Source of the DNA: Shinella lacus | Lineage (GTDB): Bacteria > Pseudomonadota > Alphaproteobacteria > Rhizobiales > Rhizobiaceae | Direction: 5' to 3' | NCBI RefSeq assembly: GCF_010994755.1 | Contig: NZ_WHSB02000012.1 | Span: 62,001 to 126,000, forward strand | Length of the DNA stretch: 64,000 nt | Shown: piece by piece, positions 36,431 through 48,499 of the stretch | Layout of the letters: each line of letters starts with the position of its first letter | Position numbering within the stretch: the stretch's first letter is position 1 | Translations under genes and position numbers: made by a program | The notes under the pieces: generated by a model | What the model was told of the DNA's origin: nothing | What the model saw: the letters and a program-made list of their open reading frames with translations, nothing else | Databases searched by the model: none

Positions 36431-36706
36431 TTATTTTAGATAGGCGCGAACAACGTCGATCAACTCGGCCGCGCCCTCATCCCGTTCCTTCTGGGTAAGC
36501 CCCTCTGCGGCAAGATGCATGCGGATGTGGTCTTCAATGACCTCGCCCATGAGGCCGTTCATCGCTCCCCGCGCTCCGGCAATGGACTGCATGACCTCGA
36601 CGCAGCCCTTTCCGTCATCGAGCATCCGCTCGATGCCTTCCATTTGCCCGCGGATGCGTCGCACGCGGTTTATCAGCTTTTGCTTCTCTCGGGTGGTGTG
36701 AGTCAT
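36431..36706 (-). CDS. dmeR: RcnR/CsoR-family metal-responsive repressor (DmeR-like)
   Basis: 91 residues from the ATG at 36706 (GAGGAG upstream); an earlier ATG at 36727 lacks this. It is a helical DUF156 protein with His3, the Cys of DDGKGC and the EDHIRMH histidines, which fits the His/Cys site of RcnR/DmeR proteins sensing Ni or Co. It follows dmeF. It probably binds the G-tract operator upstream of dmeF. Confidence 0.82.
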   Translation of the reverse strand: MTHTTREKQKLINRVRRIRGQMEGIERMLDDGKGCVEVMQSIAGARGAMNGLMGEVIEDHIRMHLAAEGLTQKERDEGAAELIDVVRAYLK

Positions 36707-36736
36707 GCCAGTACTCCTCGGATGCACAGTTGAAGG

Positions 36737-37684
36737 CTAGGCCGCGCGGGCTTCGACCTCCACTGTCACATGCGACAAATCATGGATAGCGGCAAGTTTT
36801 GCGCGGTAGTATGATGGCGTTTTGGGGTGATCGGCCACAAGTGAAACGATCGCGCCATGGTGGCCAGGCCCGAGCTGCCAGATGTGAAGATCAACGATCT
36901 CCGCGCCTTCCTTGCCGATGATCTCCTGAATTTCCTCCGGCAGGTCTTCGCCTGGTGGAATGTAGTCGAGGAGCACGCCTCCTGCGTCGCGGATCAACCC
37001 CCACGACCAGCGGGCGATCACGATGGCTCCGACAATTCCGATCGCTGGGTCCAGCCATCGCCAGCCGTAGAGGCTGCCGAAGACCAGTGCACCGATCGCC
37101 AGAACCGAGGTCAGGGCATCGGCCAGCACGTGGACATAGGCGGCGCGAAGGTTCTGATCCTTTGCTACCGCGTGCCCGTGGCCATGGTGGTCATGCCCGT
37201 GATGGTGGTCGCCCCGTAGAAGCCACGCGCAGACAAGATTCACGATCAGGCCGACAACAGCCACCATGATGGCTTCCTTGAAATTGATTGCGACGGGTGA
37301 TTGGAAGCGTAGGAAGCTTTCCCAACCAATCAGCAGCGCAATCAGCGCCAGCACCACAGCACTTGCAAAGCCTGCGAGGTCTCCGAGCTTGCCGGTACCA
37401 AATGAAAAGCGACGGTTGTCGGCGTGTTTGCGGGCATAGAGATAGGCCAGTGCCGCGATGAGGAGGGCAGCGGCGTGGGTGGACATATGCCAGCCATCCG
37501 CCGTGAGAGCCATCGATCCGAACATGTTGCCGGCGACGATCTCCACCACCATCATGGTCGCCGTGATCGCGATCACGAGCCACGTGCGCCGTTCGTTCCG
37601 CGCGTGGTTGTCGCCGAGGAAGAAATGCTCATGGGTGGCGTCGAGCGAGCGGCCATGGTTGTGCCCGTGGAATGAATTCATCAC
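36737..37684 (-). CDS. dmeF: DmeF-type cation diffusion facilitator
   Basis: 315-residue CDF exporter with a His-rich N-terminus (SFHGHNHGRSLDATHEH), six membrane segments, the metal site ALTADGWHMSTH, a His-rich loop (GDHHHGHDHHGHGHA) and a second site YVHVLADALTSV. DmeF proteins of rhizobia export Co and Ni. It is the first gene of the operon, ahead of the repressor, the reverse of the dmeR-dmeF order known from Rhizobium leguminosarum. Confidence 0.85.
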   Translation of the reverse strand: MMNSFHGHNHGRSLDATHEHFFLGDNHARNERRTWLVIAITATMMVVEIVAGNMFGSMALTADGWHMSTHAAALLIAALAYLYARKHADNRRFSFGTGKLGDLAGFASAVVLALIALLIGWESFLRFQSPVAINFKEAIMVAVVGLIVNLVCAWLLRGDHHHGHDHHGHGHAVAKDQNLRAAYVHVLADALTSVLAIGALVFGSLYGWRWLDPAIGIVGAIVIARWSWGLIRDAGGVLLDYIPPGEDLPEEIQEIIGKEGAEIVDLHIWQLGPGHHGAIVSLVADHPKTPSYYRAKLAAIHDLSHVTVEVEARAA

Positions 37685-37702
37685 TGTAGCTCCATCATAT
37701 TA

Positions 37703-37718
37703 ATATAGGGGGGTATAC
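37703..37718 (-). promoter_or_regulatory. G-tract operator of dmeF
   Basis: TATA GGGGGG TATA is a near-symmetrical site with a six-G core, the pattern bound by RcnR/CsoR-family repressors. It lies about 20 bp upstream of the dmeF start, where a bound repressor would block transcription. Confidence 0.75.
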
Positions 37719-38138
37719 CATATTGCTCAATTTTGGCAATCCTTCCCATAAACGTCTAGGTCACGAAAATCACAGCGTCTGTCCGACGCTTGGAAACGTG
37801 GGTGTCCCGCAGCGAGACTGAATGCTCAGCCGCGTAGTGGGCGTTAAAAAACGCCTATCGCCTTGCTTTCACCTCCACCTGGAAATTTGGCCGCCCGAGG
37901 AGGAAAAGCCTATCTTTCCGGGTTTGCCAGTCAGGCCTCGGACAAGCTGGAGCACCATGATCCGGAGTGAAACATCCGCCTTCGTTGTAATATCAAGATT
38001 ACTGCATACGCCGGGATCGCGGCGAGGAGCGCGATTTTGCCGCATGCTGCCGAGCCGCAGCTAAGATGGGTGAAAGCGATGCAAATTCCAGATGGAAGCG
38101 CGCGCAACGAGCGCGCGACCCGTAGGAAGGGTGGGCCA
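37719..38138. other. Gap between dmeF and the P-type ATPase gene
   Basis: About 420 bp without a supported gene. It contains an inverted GCGCGC repeat at about 38098-38117, which may serve as terminator for the minus-strand ATPase gene. A minus-strand frame holding FTHLSCGSAACGKIALLAA looks protein-like, but I cannot assign it. Confidence 0.45.
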
Positions 38139-40358
38139 TTACAGGGCCGTGCTTCTAAGCCTGAGCGAGTTGCCAATTACGCTCACCGACGACAGCGCCA
38201 TGGCTGCCGCTGCGATGATCGGAGACAAGAGCAGCCCGAAAGACGGGTATAGAATACCGGCTGCCACTGGCACACCCGCCGCGTTGTAGATAAAGGCGAA
38301 GAACAGGTTTTGGCGAATGTTTGCCATCGTTGCTCGGCTGAGCTGACGGGCACGTACAATTCCCTGTAGGTCGCCTTTCAGCAGGGTGACACCAGCACTT
38401 TCGATAGCAACGTCGGTACCGGTACCCATGGCGATGCCAACGTCGGCAGCTGCCAGGGCAGGAGCATCGTTGACACCGTCGCCCGCCATGGCAACGATTT
38501 TGCCCTCGCTTCTCAGTCGGGAAACAATCTTGCTTTTGTCTTCGGGAAGCACCTCTGCCTCTACTTCCGAAATCCCCAGACGACGTGACACCGCAAGCGC
38601 CGTCGTCTTGTTGTCGCCAGTTAGCATCACCACCCTGACCCCTTCCGCGACAAGGGCCTTGACGGCTTCCGGGGTTGTCACCTTCACGGGGTCGGCGATA
38701 GCAAACAATCCCTCGACATGCCCATCGGCAGCCATGAAGATGACCGTTGCGCCCTCGTTTCGCAGTTCTTCGGCCTGAACTGTGACCGAGGATACGTCGA
38801 TACTGTTTTCTTCCATGATCCGGTGGCTGCCGAGGACTAGCTTTTTGCCATTGACGACCCCCGTCACGCCCTTGCCCACCGGGCTGTCAAAGTCCTGAGC
38901 ATCCCCAACGGCAATTCCGCGTTCTGTCGCCGCGTTGACAATAGCAAGGGCGAGCGGGTGTTCGCTCGACCTTTCAAGCGTCGCCGCCGTCTGGAGAAGG
39001 TCAGTTTCGGAGACGCCGTCACGCGGAACGATGGCGGTTAATTTTGGCCGACCCTCGGTTAGGGTTCCGGTTTTATCGACTACTAGCGTATTGACCTTTT
39101 CGAACCGCTCAAGTGCCTCCGCGTTCTTGATCAGGACACCAAGCCCAGCACCTCGGCCAACGCCGACCATAATCGACATGGGTGTAGCAAGGCCGAGCGC
39201 GCACGGGCAGGCGATAATCAAAACTGCGACAGCTGCAACAAGCCCATGGGCGAAGCGCGGCTCAGGGCCAATGAAGAACCAAACAAAAAAGGAGATGATT
39301 GCCACGGCGATGACTACCGGCACGAACCACCCGGAAACTTCGTCTGCCAGACGCTGGATAGGAGCCCGCGAACGCTGAGCCTCGGCAACCATTTTCACGA
39401 TCTGGGAAAGCATGGTGTCCTTGCCGACCTTACCGGCCTCCATGATGAAGCCACCGGTCTGGTTCATCGTGCCCCCGATCAACTTTGAACCAACTTCCTT
39501 TGTAACCGGCATCGATTCGCCGGTTATCATGGACTCGTCGATGGAGCTGCGACCTTCCAGAAGGGCACCATCGACCGGGACCTTTTCACCTGGCCGAACA
39601 CGCAAGCGGTCTCCGACCGATACGGCGTCGAGGCCAATATCCTCGTCGCTACCGTCATCATTGACGCGCCTTGCGGTCTTTGGAGCCAGATCGAGAAGCG
39701 CACGTATAGCACCCCCGGTCTGTTCCCGCGCCCGAAGCTCCAGTACCTGGCCAAGCAACACGAGAACCGTGATCACCGCCGCCGCCTCGAAATAAACGGC
39801 GACTGCACCCTCGCTTGAGCGAAACGTTTCCGGGAAGATACCTGGCATGATCGTCGCAACCACGCTGTAAATCCAGGCGACGCCGGTGCCCATGGCGATG
39901 AGCGTAAACATGTTTAGGTGGCGGGTGATGACGGACTGCCAACCTCGTTCAAAGAATGGCCAGCCGGCCCAAAGAACCACCGGTGTTGCCAAAACCAGCT
40001 GGACCCAGTTCGAGGTCTGTGGCCCGAGCACCATGTGCAGGTTCGTCAGGTGCCCGCCCATTTCCAGAATAAGTACCGGCACAGACAGGATTAAACCGAT
40101 CCAGAATCTGCGTGTCATGTCGATCAGTTCGGCGCTTGGCCCCGTCGCGACCTCCGGCGTTTCCGGTTCCAGAGCCATGCCGCAGATTGGGCAGTTCCCC
40201 GGCCCTGGCTGACGAACTTGGGGATGCATCGGGCAGGTGTAGACGACACCCTCGGCTGCATCGATGGACGTTGCAGGCTTCAATGGAACCACGTTCGATG
40301 AGTGATCGTGGCCATGCTCGTGTCGATGGTGGGCATGCCCACGATGTTCGCTCGTCAT
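38139..40358 (-). CDS. P1B-type copper/silver-exporting ATPase
   Basis: 739 residues. The N-terminus is His-rich ([16 protein letters not shown]) and followed by a heavy-metal-binding domain ([22 protein letters not shown]) in place of CxxC HMA domains. The core has TGES, the CPC ion site ([13 protein letters not shown]), [15 protein letters not shown] and [14 protein letters not shown]. This layout matches SilP/CopA2-type exporters. It lies downstream of the oxidase gene at 40371, 12 bp apart, and shares its CueR-type promoter. Confidence 0.92.
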   Translation of the reverse strand: MTSEHRGHAHHRHEHGHDHSSNVVPLKPATSIDAAEGVVYTCPMHPQVRQPGPGNCPICGMALEPETPEVATGPSAELIDMTRRFWIGLILSVPVLILEMGGHLTNLHMVLGPQTSNWVQLVLATPVVLWAGWPFFERGWQSVITRHLNMFTLIAMGTGVAWIYSVVATIMPGIFPETFRSSEGAVAVYFEAAAVITVLVLLGQVLELRAREQTGGAIRALLDLAPKTARRVNDDGSDEDIGLDAVSVGDRLRVRPGEKVPVDGALLEGRSSIDESMITGESMPVTKEVGSKLIGGTMNQTGGFIMEAGKVGKDTMLSQIVKMVAEAQRSRAPIQRLADEVSGWFVPVVIAVAIISFFVWFFIGPEPRFAHGLVAAVAVLIIACPCALGLATPMSIMVGVGRGAGLGVLIKNAEALERFEKVNTLVVDKTGTLTEGRPKLTAIVPRDGVSETDLLQTAATLERSSEHPLALAIVNAATERGIAVGDAQDFDSPVGKGVTGVVNGKKLVLGSHRIMEENSIDVSSVTVQAEELRNEGATVIFMAADGHVEGLFAIADPVKVTTPEAVKALVAEGVRVVMLTGDNKTTALAVSRRLGISEVEAEVLPEDKSKIVSRLRSEGKIVAMAGDGVNDAPALAAADVGIAMGTGTDVAIESAGVTLLKGDLQGIVRARQLSRATMANIRQNLFFAFIYNAAGVPVAAGILYPSFGLLLSPIIAAAAMALSSVSVIGNSLRLRSTAL

Positions 40359-40370
40359 GTCAGCCTCCCG

Positions 40371-41834
40371 TTAGATTGCGCCGTCATAGGTGACGAACGA
40401 CATCATGCCCGTCGCCATATGGTAGAGGTGGTGGCAATGCAGCGGCCAGCGACCCTGGTTTTTCGCATCGAATTCGATGGTAACCTGGGTCATGGGCGGA
40501 AGGACCACAGTGTCGCGCACCGCGCCTGTCAGTTTCTCTCCATTGATTTCCACGACCTGAAAATGGTGACCATGTAGGTGCATAGGATGGGCCATCATCG
40601 ACATGTTGTGCATCGATATCTGTACTCGCTGCCCCTTGGCGACATTCAGCGGCTCCGACTCTCCGATCTGCCAAGTGTACTTCGCCATGTCGCCAGTGAG
40701 CATCAAAGCGTAGTGACGATCAGGGGGGCGGACCGCCAGCGGCGTCAGGCTAACGAACTGCTTCTCCAATGCGAGGTCAAGGACCGGGCCCTTTTCCGTG
40801 CCCAGGGCATCGATTTTGCCCAATTGGGCGTCGGCGGTGGCAAGGACGATGCCTGTTCGTTCCTGAGCTCCTTCGCGCAGGGCCAGAATGGGAAAGGTGC
40901 CCGGTCCGGCGGGCAGTTTCACTCTGACATCGACGCGCTGGCCCATAAAAACAGGGAAGCGACGTCCGACGATTGGGACGATATTGATTCCGTCGACCGC
41001 AATCAGCTCACCGTCGACGGAGCCTGTGTCGATGGTGAAAGCCGTCGCTGTGGCACCATTGATGATGCGCAGTCGGACTCGGCCACCTTTCTCTACCTGA
41101 ACGACCTCGGGATCATCAAGGGTCCGGTCGTTGGCGAGATAGGCGTCGTATTCGATGTCGTTGAAGTCCATGGTCTGCATGTCCCTCGTCGGCATCGCCG
41201 TGGCCGCATCACCACCCACCGGCATCTGGTGACCGGCATGCTGGCTCGTCAGTATGGTCGACATGTCGCCGTGATCCATCGGCATGCCATGGCCAGACCC
41301 TTCAGACTGAAGACCCGCCAACAACTCTTCGGGCGATTTGAACGAAAAATCATGGAGGAGGACCACCACTTCCTGTGCGTCAGTTGCCCGATCTCCGGCG
41401 GTTCGTACAATCAAAGGTGCCGCCAAAAGGCTCTGTTCCTGAAGCGTGTGGGCATGCATCCAGTGGGTGCCGCCGTTGCCAACGGGGAAATCGTACAGTC
41501 TGGTTTCTTTCGCGTTCAAAAGGGTCGCAGGATTGTCAGGAACTCCATCCATGCTCCATGGCGGCGTTAGCCCATGCCAGTGGATCAAGGTTTCCTCTGC
41601 TGTTTCATTGAGGAGGCGGACATTGAACTGTGTTTCCGCGTCCAGGACGAGTCCTGCTCCGCCGTTGCGGTTCGTGAGCCCGAACACGGTTGCAGGCTTA
41701 CCGTTCACTTCAAGGACACGTTTTCTGATAATCAAGTCGGTCACGGGTGCGCTGGCTCGGGCGACGGCGGCACCCAGTGGTGAAATTGCCGCTGCGCCGA
41801 TGGCCAGCGTTTTCAAAAAATGTCGACGATGCAT
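40371..41834 (-). CDS. Multicopper oxidase, CueO-like
   Basis: 487 residues from the ATG at 41834, with a Tat signal (HRRHFLKTLAIGAAA). Copper motifs are LIHWHGL, HWMHAHTLQ, AHPMHLHGHHF and WPLHCHHLYHMATGMM. A Met/His-rich insertion (GHGMPMDHGDMS, HAGHQMPVGG) resembles the CueO substrate-binding loop. A longer frame reaching 41951 crosses a perfect palindrome and lacks a signal in place. Second gene after the small Cys-rich protein, under a CueR-type promoter. Confidence 0.9.
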   Translation of the reverse strand: MHRRHFLKTLAIGAAAISPLGAAVARASAPVTDLIIRKRVLEVNGKPATVFGLTNRNGGAGLVLDAETQFNVRLLNETAEETLIHWHGLTPPWSMDGVPDNPATLLNAKETRLYDFPVGNGGTHWMHAHTLQEQSLLAAPLIVRTAGDRATDAQEVVVLLHDFSFKSPEELLAGLQSEGSGHGMPMDHGDMSTILTSQHAGHQMPVGGDAATAMPTRDMQTMDFNDIEYDAYLANDRTLDDPEVVQVEKGGRVRLRIINGATATAFTIDTGSVDGELIAVDGINIVPIVGRRFPVFMGQRVDVRVKLPAGPGTFPILALREGAQERTGIVLATADAQLGKIDALGTEKGPVLDLALEKQFVSLTPLAVRPPDRHYALMLTGDMAKYTWQIGESEPLNVAKGQRVQISMHNMSMMAHPMHLHGHHFQVVEINGEKLTGAVRDTVVLPPMTQVTIEFDAKNQGRWPLHCHHLYHMATGMMSFVTYDGAI

Positions 41835-41852
41835 GGTGTCTCTCTCGATCTC

Positions 41853-41868
41853 GGTCGGCATGCCGACC
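41853..41868. promoter_or_regulatory. 16-bp perfect palindrome upstream of the oxidase
   Basis: GGTCGGCATGCCGACC is fully palindromic and lies 19 bp upstream of the oxidase start, in the 73-bp gap after the small Cys-rich gene. It could be an operator or an mRNA stem near the ribosome site. The regulator is unknown. Confidence 0.4.
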
Positions 41869-41907
41869 ATGTTGTTGATGATTGTGCCGCGCATCGGCAC
41901 GAGGCCG

Positions 41908-42258
41908 TCAGGCAACAGATCGAGGGGGTTCAAACCCAGGTGAGGGGACATGCCCTGAAAGGCGCACCAGCCAATGTATTTGTGGGCGAGCGGAAAACGG
42001 CGCTCTTATCTCTGGGAGTGAATCGGCGATTGTCGTAGAGCAGACTGGACAAGCGGAGCTGCAGCAAGTCTTGTCATTGAGCGCATCATTAGACGACACC
42101 GCATGGTGGTGATCCTGCTCATGCACGACGGTTGAACTATGTGCGCTGTCACACGTATGAATGGCGGCGTGCGAAGCAGGCGCGCTTAGGAAGATTGCGG
42201 CGGCGATCAGAGCTACCACAACCCTCCAGAAGTCCGATCTCTTGTCACACCAGCTCAT
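41908..42258 (-). CDS. Small exported Cys/His-rich protein (family member 3)
   Basis: 116 residues: signal segment (VVVALIAAAIFLSAPASHA), a His run (HEQDHHHAV), a cysteine cluster (CCSSACPVCSTT) and a proline tail (FEPPRSVA). It is the first gene after the CueR-type promoter at 42344-42374, ahead of the oxidase and the silver/copper ATPase. Layout as for the proteins at 31773, 34859, 48622 and 62115. Confidence 0.7.
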   Translation of the reverse strand: MSWCDKRSDFWRVVVALIAAAIFLSAPASHAAIHTCDSAHSSTVVHEQDHHHAVSSNDALNDKTCCSSACPVCSTTIADSLPEIRAPFSARPQIHWLVRLSGHVPSPGFEPPRSVA

Positions 42259-42634
42259 TGCTCAACTCGCCTTCGCCGCATCGAACGTTACTCGTTCAAG
42301 CCTTGCCGACATTGATCTCTGTCAACACCGTGCTCGTAGAGTGATGCTGCCCCTTCCAACGGTGGAAAGGTCAAGGGGTTTTTGGAGTTGCGTTTCATCT
42401 CCGTCTCGCCGCAGGCCCCTGACGTGATCCACTGTTCGATTATACACAGGGCGATCCAGCGGCTAGAATTCCGTTCGGTTAAAAACCTCTAACAGCTCGC
42501 CAAGTGAACTCTTGGACAAGATTTCCCCGCGATGATGGCGTAGCAAGTCCCCGCAATTTCAAGGGCATGGCAACCGCTATGGCACTGGTCTATTTCAATT
42601 CACGATTTAACTGAGCGTTGGGGTACAGGCATAC
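42259..42634. other. Gap with a CueR-type promoter
   Basis: 376 bp without a gene. Apart from the CueR-type promoter nothing clear is seen; the right part is AT-richer and probably holds the promoter of the cytochrome gene. Confidence 0.5.
42344..42374 (-). promoter_or_regulatory. CueR-type promoter of the small protein-oxidase-ATPase operon
   Basis: On the minus strand TTGACC, a 19-bp spacer holding the dyad TTTCC...GGAAGG, then CAGCAT. The long spacer with a central dyad is typical of MerR/CueR-controlled promoters, and the CCA..GTTGGAAG core recurs at 46238-46268 and 48500-48530. Confidence 0.75.
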
Positions 42635-43198
42635 ATGGTAAAAAATATCCCGAAAGTGAGCCGCATGTCGCGATGTCTGGGCACTGTCGCTGTGCTTGTG
42701 CTCTGCGTCACGCTTGTGGATGCCGCAGCCGGCGTGGGCAGCGTTGTCGTCAATCGCCAGCGGGACATGAAGGAAATTGCGGTGGCGGCGAAAACCATTG
42801 CCGCGATGTTCAAGGCACCCGATACGTATTCGTCGGCTACCTTCGGAGAAGCGGCGAGGACGGTTATCGAGCGGGCGGGTGAGCGATTGACCAATCATTT
42901 CGGCGTGATCGGAGCCGCAGAAGGCTCGAAAGTAACCGAGGCACTCGCGACCGATCATGGTCGGTTTGAAAAGCTGGCTGCCGATCTCAAAACCTATGCA
43001 GAGGTCTTGGAGAAGGCTGCTGACGAACACCCGAACGCGATGACGGACGATATGCGGATGAGCGAAGGTGAGCCGATGGAAGGTGGCATTCTAGGTTCCC
43101 GGAAAAAGATCGATGCATCCGCGATGTCGGCGGAACATGCATTTCATATGATGTTGCAGACCTGCACGTCGTGCCACTCGAAATTCCGCGCGAAGTAG
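42635..43198 (+). CDS. Cytochrome c' (c-556 type)
   Basis: 187 residues, or 177 if started at the ATG at 42665. It has an N-terminal signal or anchor, a helical bundle region and a C-terminal haem site CTSCHSKFR, the usual position in cytochrome c'. It probably takes part in periplasmic redox or gas binding; a link to copper stress is only by neighbourhood. It faces cueR tail to tail. Confidence 0.85.
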   Translation: MVKNIPKVSRMSRCLGTVAVLVLCVTLVDAAAGVGSVVVNRQRDMKEIAVAAKTIAAMFKAPDTYSSATFGEAARTVIERAGERLTNHFGVIGAAEGSKVTEALATDHGRFEKLAADLKTYAEVLEKAADEHPNAMTDDMRMSEGEPMEGGILGSRKKIDASAMSAEHAFHMMLQTCTSCHSKFRAK

Positions 43199-43244
43199 CG
43201 CGACTTCTTTGAGGAGCCGACAACCCTCATTCGGATGCCCGTCG

Positions 43245-43685
43245 TCAAATCGCGTGAACACCGAACTTGGCGTCGATTCCTGGAAGATCGTTGTCGGGGG
43301 CTTTGGCGATTTCGTCGATGATCGGACAGTCGGGCCGCTCGTCACCATGGCAATTGTGCGCCAGGTGCTTGAGTGTTCTGGACATCGCCTGGATAGCTGC
43401 AGCCTTCCTCTCAAGCTCGGCAACATGTTCAAGCGCAATGGCTTTGACATCCGCGCTGCTGCGGGATTTATCGCGCCAGAGGGTGAGGAGGGTCTTCATC
43501 TGCTCGACTGAGAACCCCAGGTCCCGGGCCCTGCGGATGAACTTCAGGGTGTGAATGTCGTTCTCGCTGTAGGTCCGATAGCTGGACTCCGAACGGTGGG
43601 CGGGTGCGATTAGCTTGATCTGCTCGTAGTAGCGGATCATTTTGGACGAGACGCCGCTCGCCCTGGACGCTTCTCCGATGTTCAT
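43245..43685 (-). CDS. cueR: CueR, Cu(I)/Ag(I)-responsive MerR-family activator
   Basis: 146 residues. N-terminal MerR helix-turn-helix (MNIGEASRASGVSSKMIRYY), a long dimer helix and a C-terminal metal loop CHGDERPDC with Cys112 and Cys120, the same residue numbers as in E. coli CueR. It lies 45 bp after copA on the same strand and should control the three CueR-type promoters found in this window. Confidence 0.93.
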   Translation of the reverse strand: MNIGEASRASGVSSKMIRYYEQIKLIAPAHRSESSYRTYSENDIHTLKFIRRARDLGFSVEQMKTLLTLWRDKSRSSADVKAIALEHVAELERKAAAIQAMSRTLKHLAHNCHGDERPDCPIIDEIAKAPDNDLPGIDAKFGVHAI

Positions 43686-43730
43686 TTTTTGTCTCCTTGT
43701 TGAGGGGGCTGCCCGTAGGCAACCCTAAAA

Positions 43731-46208
<2,478 letters not shown>

Positions 46209-46237
46209 CGAAGGAATCCTTTTCCTAACTGCATAGA

Positions 46238-46268
46238 TAGGTAAAGCTTCCAAAGATGGTAAGGTCAA
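46238..46268 (-). promoter_or_regulatory. CueR-type promoter of copA
   Basis: On the minus strand TTGACC, a 19-bp spacer with TTACCATCTTTGGAAG, then TACCTA. Spacer length and dyad agree with CueR promoters of copA genes. It lies about 30 bp upstream of the copA ATG. Confidence 0.85.
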
Positions 46269-46491
46269 GGGTTTCTTTGAGAAATTGGTCCCTTGACCAA
46301 TGGAGCCGTTCCCGACCGTTTTGGATCGATTCTGGATCAGCCAGCTTCCTTGGACGTGCCAGCATGTAATTCTCGCGATGTCCGGCGATCATTGGCGGCT
46401 CGACCGCCCGTCTCGTAGCCAACTGAACGTCCCGTTACGATCCTGAGATTGGCTTCACGCTGACAAGAGGGATGGCTTCTCGCAGTGCCCG

Positions 46492-47742
46492 TTAAGATGA
46501 CTGCGGCTTCGAAAGTTGGCTCCTGTCGGTAGACCCCGGTCGCATGACGCGATCCCGGATCAAAAGGAACGTCCTCTCCACACAATACCAAAGCGTTGCT
46601 GCAACCGCGAAGCTCGTCGCGATATAGATGAGGAAGCCCAAATTTCCTTGCAGGTTCTCCTCTCCAAAAAGGACACGGTCTATGTGGTAAACCGACTTGT
46701 GGGAGAGATAGAGGCTGTACGCCAACGTTGCGATGGAAGCCGTGCCTGGAAATGGCCATCTCGCCATGACGTCGTCCAGATCAAGCATAGCTCCTAGAAT
46801 GAGGGCAATGCCCAGGGAGACAAGCGGAAATCCGACGACTGCACCCAGCTGCGCTTGGAATACGAGGAACAGGTTCGCGCCTTCGAGAGGGCCGCGTAGC
46901 GAGAACAGGACCAGGGAAGTCGCGACGAAAGTGATTCCTAAAGGCAACGCCACCTTCGGTGGCGCGTAGCGCCGGTACGCGTCGGCATAAAAGTGTCGAA
47001 GACCGGCAAGGGTCACGCCGAACAGAAGGCCATCAAGTCGTGTGTATGTGGGATAGTACACATCCCTCAGATACACAGAGAAAGCATCTCTGAAGTTTCC
47101 GGTTTCCACGAGCACGGCGACCTGTGTTTCCCAAAGTGTGTACCGGAGTATCATGCCGGCGATAATTGCGGCGGCCCCAGCCACCAGCGCCTGTTTTGTG
47201 TTGATCCGACGATGCAGCAATACGACCAGGAGGGGCAAAATTAGATAGAAGTGCTCCTCGACACAGAGGGACCACACCTGGGAAAAGGCTCTCCCGACAC
47301 GTGGATCAAAGTTGAAGTTCACCGTAAATGTGGCGAAGCTCCAAAACGGCTGCATTGTCGGCGCATCGCGCAGAACGGGAAAAAGCGCATACAGGCCTAG
47401 GACAGTGAAGAAAGCTGGAAAGATGCGGATTGCGCGACGAATGTAAAACGACTTGATGTCCAAACGACCCGTTCGAGAGAGCTCCTTGAACATCTGGATT
47501 CCTATCAGGAATCCGCTCAATACGAAGAAGACGTCAACACCCAACCACCCGTAGGTTCGGACGCCAAGGAGAAACGACGGTGTCGCCTCCACAGGAAGGT
47601 GTACCAGCATTACGAGAAGTATCGCGACCGCCCGCAGGACGTCCGGCCCGATTGCTCGTGAGCGTATGCTTATCGCCGTATCGCCTGGAGAGTTCTGCGT
47701 AGAAATAGAATGAGCGAAGTCCGCTCTGGAATTAGAGGCCAT
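46492..47742 (-). CDS. Acyltransferase, OafA/YrhL family
   Basis: 416 residues from the ATG at 47742 (an ATG at 47784 is also in frame). It has about ten membrane segments and the acyltransferase-3 motifs GPDVLRAVAILLVMLVH, GWLGVDVFFVLSGFLIG and FYIRRAIRIFPAFF. Such proteins O-acetylate surface polysaccharides. No glycan genes surround it, so its place between copA and copZ is unexplained; it may alter the cell surface or be a passenger. Confidence 0.88.
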   Translation of the reverse strand: MASNSRADFAHSISTQNSPGDTAISIRSRAIGPDVLRAVAILLVMLVHLPVEATPSFLLGVRTYGWLGVDVFFVLSGFLIGIQMFKELSRTGRLDIKSFYIRRAIRIFPAFFTVLGLYALFPVLRDAPTMQPFWSFATFTVNFNFDPRVGRAFSQVWSLCVEEHFYLILPLLVVLLHRRINTKQALVAGAAAIIAGMILRYTLWETQVAVLVETGNFRDAFSVYLRDVYYPTYTRLDGLLFGVTLAGLRHFYADAYRRYAPPKVALPLGITFVATSLVLFSLRGPLEGANLFLVFQAQLGAVVGFPLVSLGIALILGAMLDLDDVMARWPFPGTASIATLAYSLYLSHKSVYHIDRVLFGEENLQGNLGFLIYIATSFAVAATLWYCVERTFLLIRDRVMRPGSTDRSQLSKPQSS

Positions 47743-48022
47743 CGTGTTCTTACTCAGGGGTGTACAGCAAGTCAGCGCCTCCATGGGCGGGTAGCAAAAC
47801 CTTAGCTTGTATTTTCGACATCGGAAGAAGCGGTAATTTTTCCACAGTATTAAGCTAAATTTTTCGTTAAATTTTAGTCAGCTGTTCGAGCGCCGTGGGC
47901 TTGGCGGTAGCGTGCGGAGTGGCGGTTAACCTACTCGGCGCGACATTTCCACCGAACATCTGACTGCCGGAGCAGGTCGATCAGCGATCACGGCAACTGT
48001 AAACAGAGCACCAAACCAACAG
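47743..48022. other. Gap upstream of the acyltransferase
   Basis: About 280 bp without a gene. The stretch 47820-47880 is AT-rich and likely holds the acyltransferase promoter. Nothing else is clear. Confidence 0.4.
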
Positions 48023-48265
48023 TCACCGTGTCACAAGCGCATGCAGGGCGACCAAGGTAGCGATCACACACGCTGCGAAGATACCTATCACTGCCAGACC
48101 ACGCTTTGCTTTACGGACAATGTTCGGCCGGGCCCGGCGTTTTGAACGCGGACGATGGGGCGGAATCAACTGGCCACCTTGCCGAAATTTTTTCTTGCCG
48201 CCGGTCGTGGCAAAGCCCTCGCGCCAGGATGAAGACGAGCTGCGGGGTCGACGCAACTCGTCCAA
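48023..48265 (-). CDS. Hypothetical small membrane protein
   Basis: 80 residues: a very basic N-terminal half (PRSKRRARPNIVRKAKRG) and one C-terminal membrane helix (LAVIGIFAACVIATLVALHAL). It follows copZ by 4 bp on the same strand and so may be co-transcribed from the CueR-type promoter. No family recognised; an artefact is possible. Confidence 0.45.
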   Translation of the reverse strand: MDELRRPRSSSSSWREGFATTGGKKKFRQGGQLIPPHRPRSKRRARPNIVRKAKRGLAVIGIFAACVIATLVALHALVTR

Positions 48266-48269
48266 TCGA

Positions 48270-48470
48270 TCAATTCGAGAGTGACGGCGTATAACCCGCG
48301 TCAGTGATCGATGCGCTGATCACCTCCGGGGCAACGCTGGTTTCTATCGTCACTGTCCTCGTGCCGAGATCGATTTTGGCGATTGCGTCGGGATCAACTG
48401 CCTTTATCGCTTTGTCGACTGAGCCCACGCAGTGGTCGCACGTCATGTCGGGAACATCGAACTTAATCAT
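48270..48470 (-). CDS. copZ: CopZ-like copper chaperone (HMA domain)
   Basis: 66 residues from the ATG at 48470, a single heavy-metal-associated domain with MTCDHC near the N-terminus. It should hand Cu(I) to CopA or other targets. A longer frame beginning MTLPSLEAPH translates the CueR operator and is rejected, as for copA. Confidence 0.9.
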   Translation of the reverse strand: MIKFDVPDMTCDHCVGSVDKAIKAVDPDAIAKIDLGTRTVTIETSVAPEVISASITDAGYTPSLSN

Positions 48471-48499
48471 TGGAGGTCTCCAATTGCATTGACTGTCGG

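Noticed and set aside
46209..46268. N-terminal extension [10 protein letters not shown] of CopA
   Set aside because: These bases are the CueR operator and -10 region; the same false start MTLPSLEAPH appears before copZ for the same reason.
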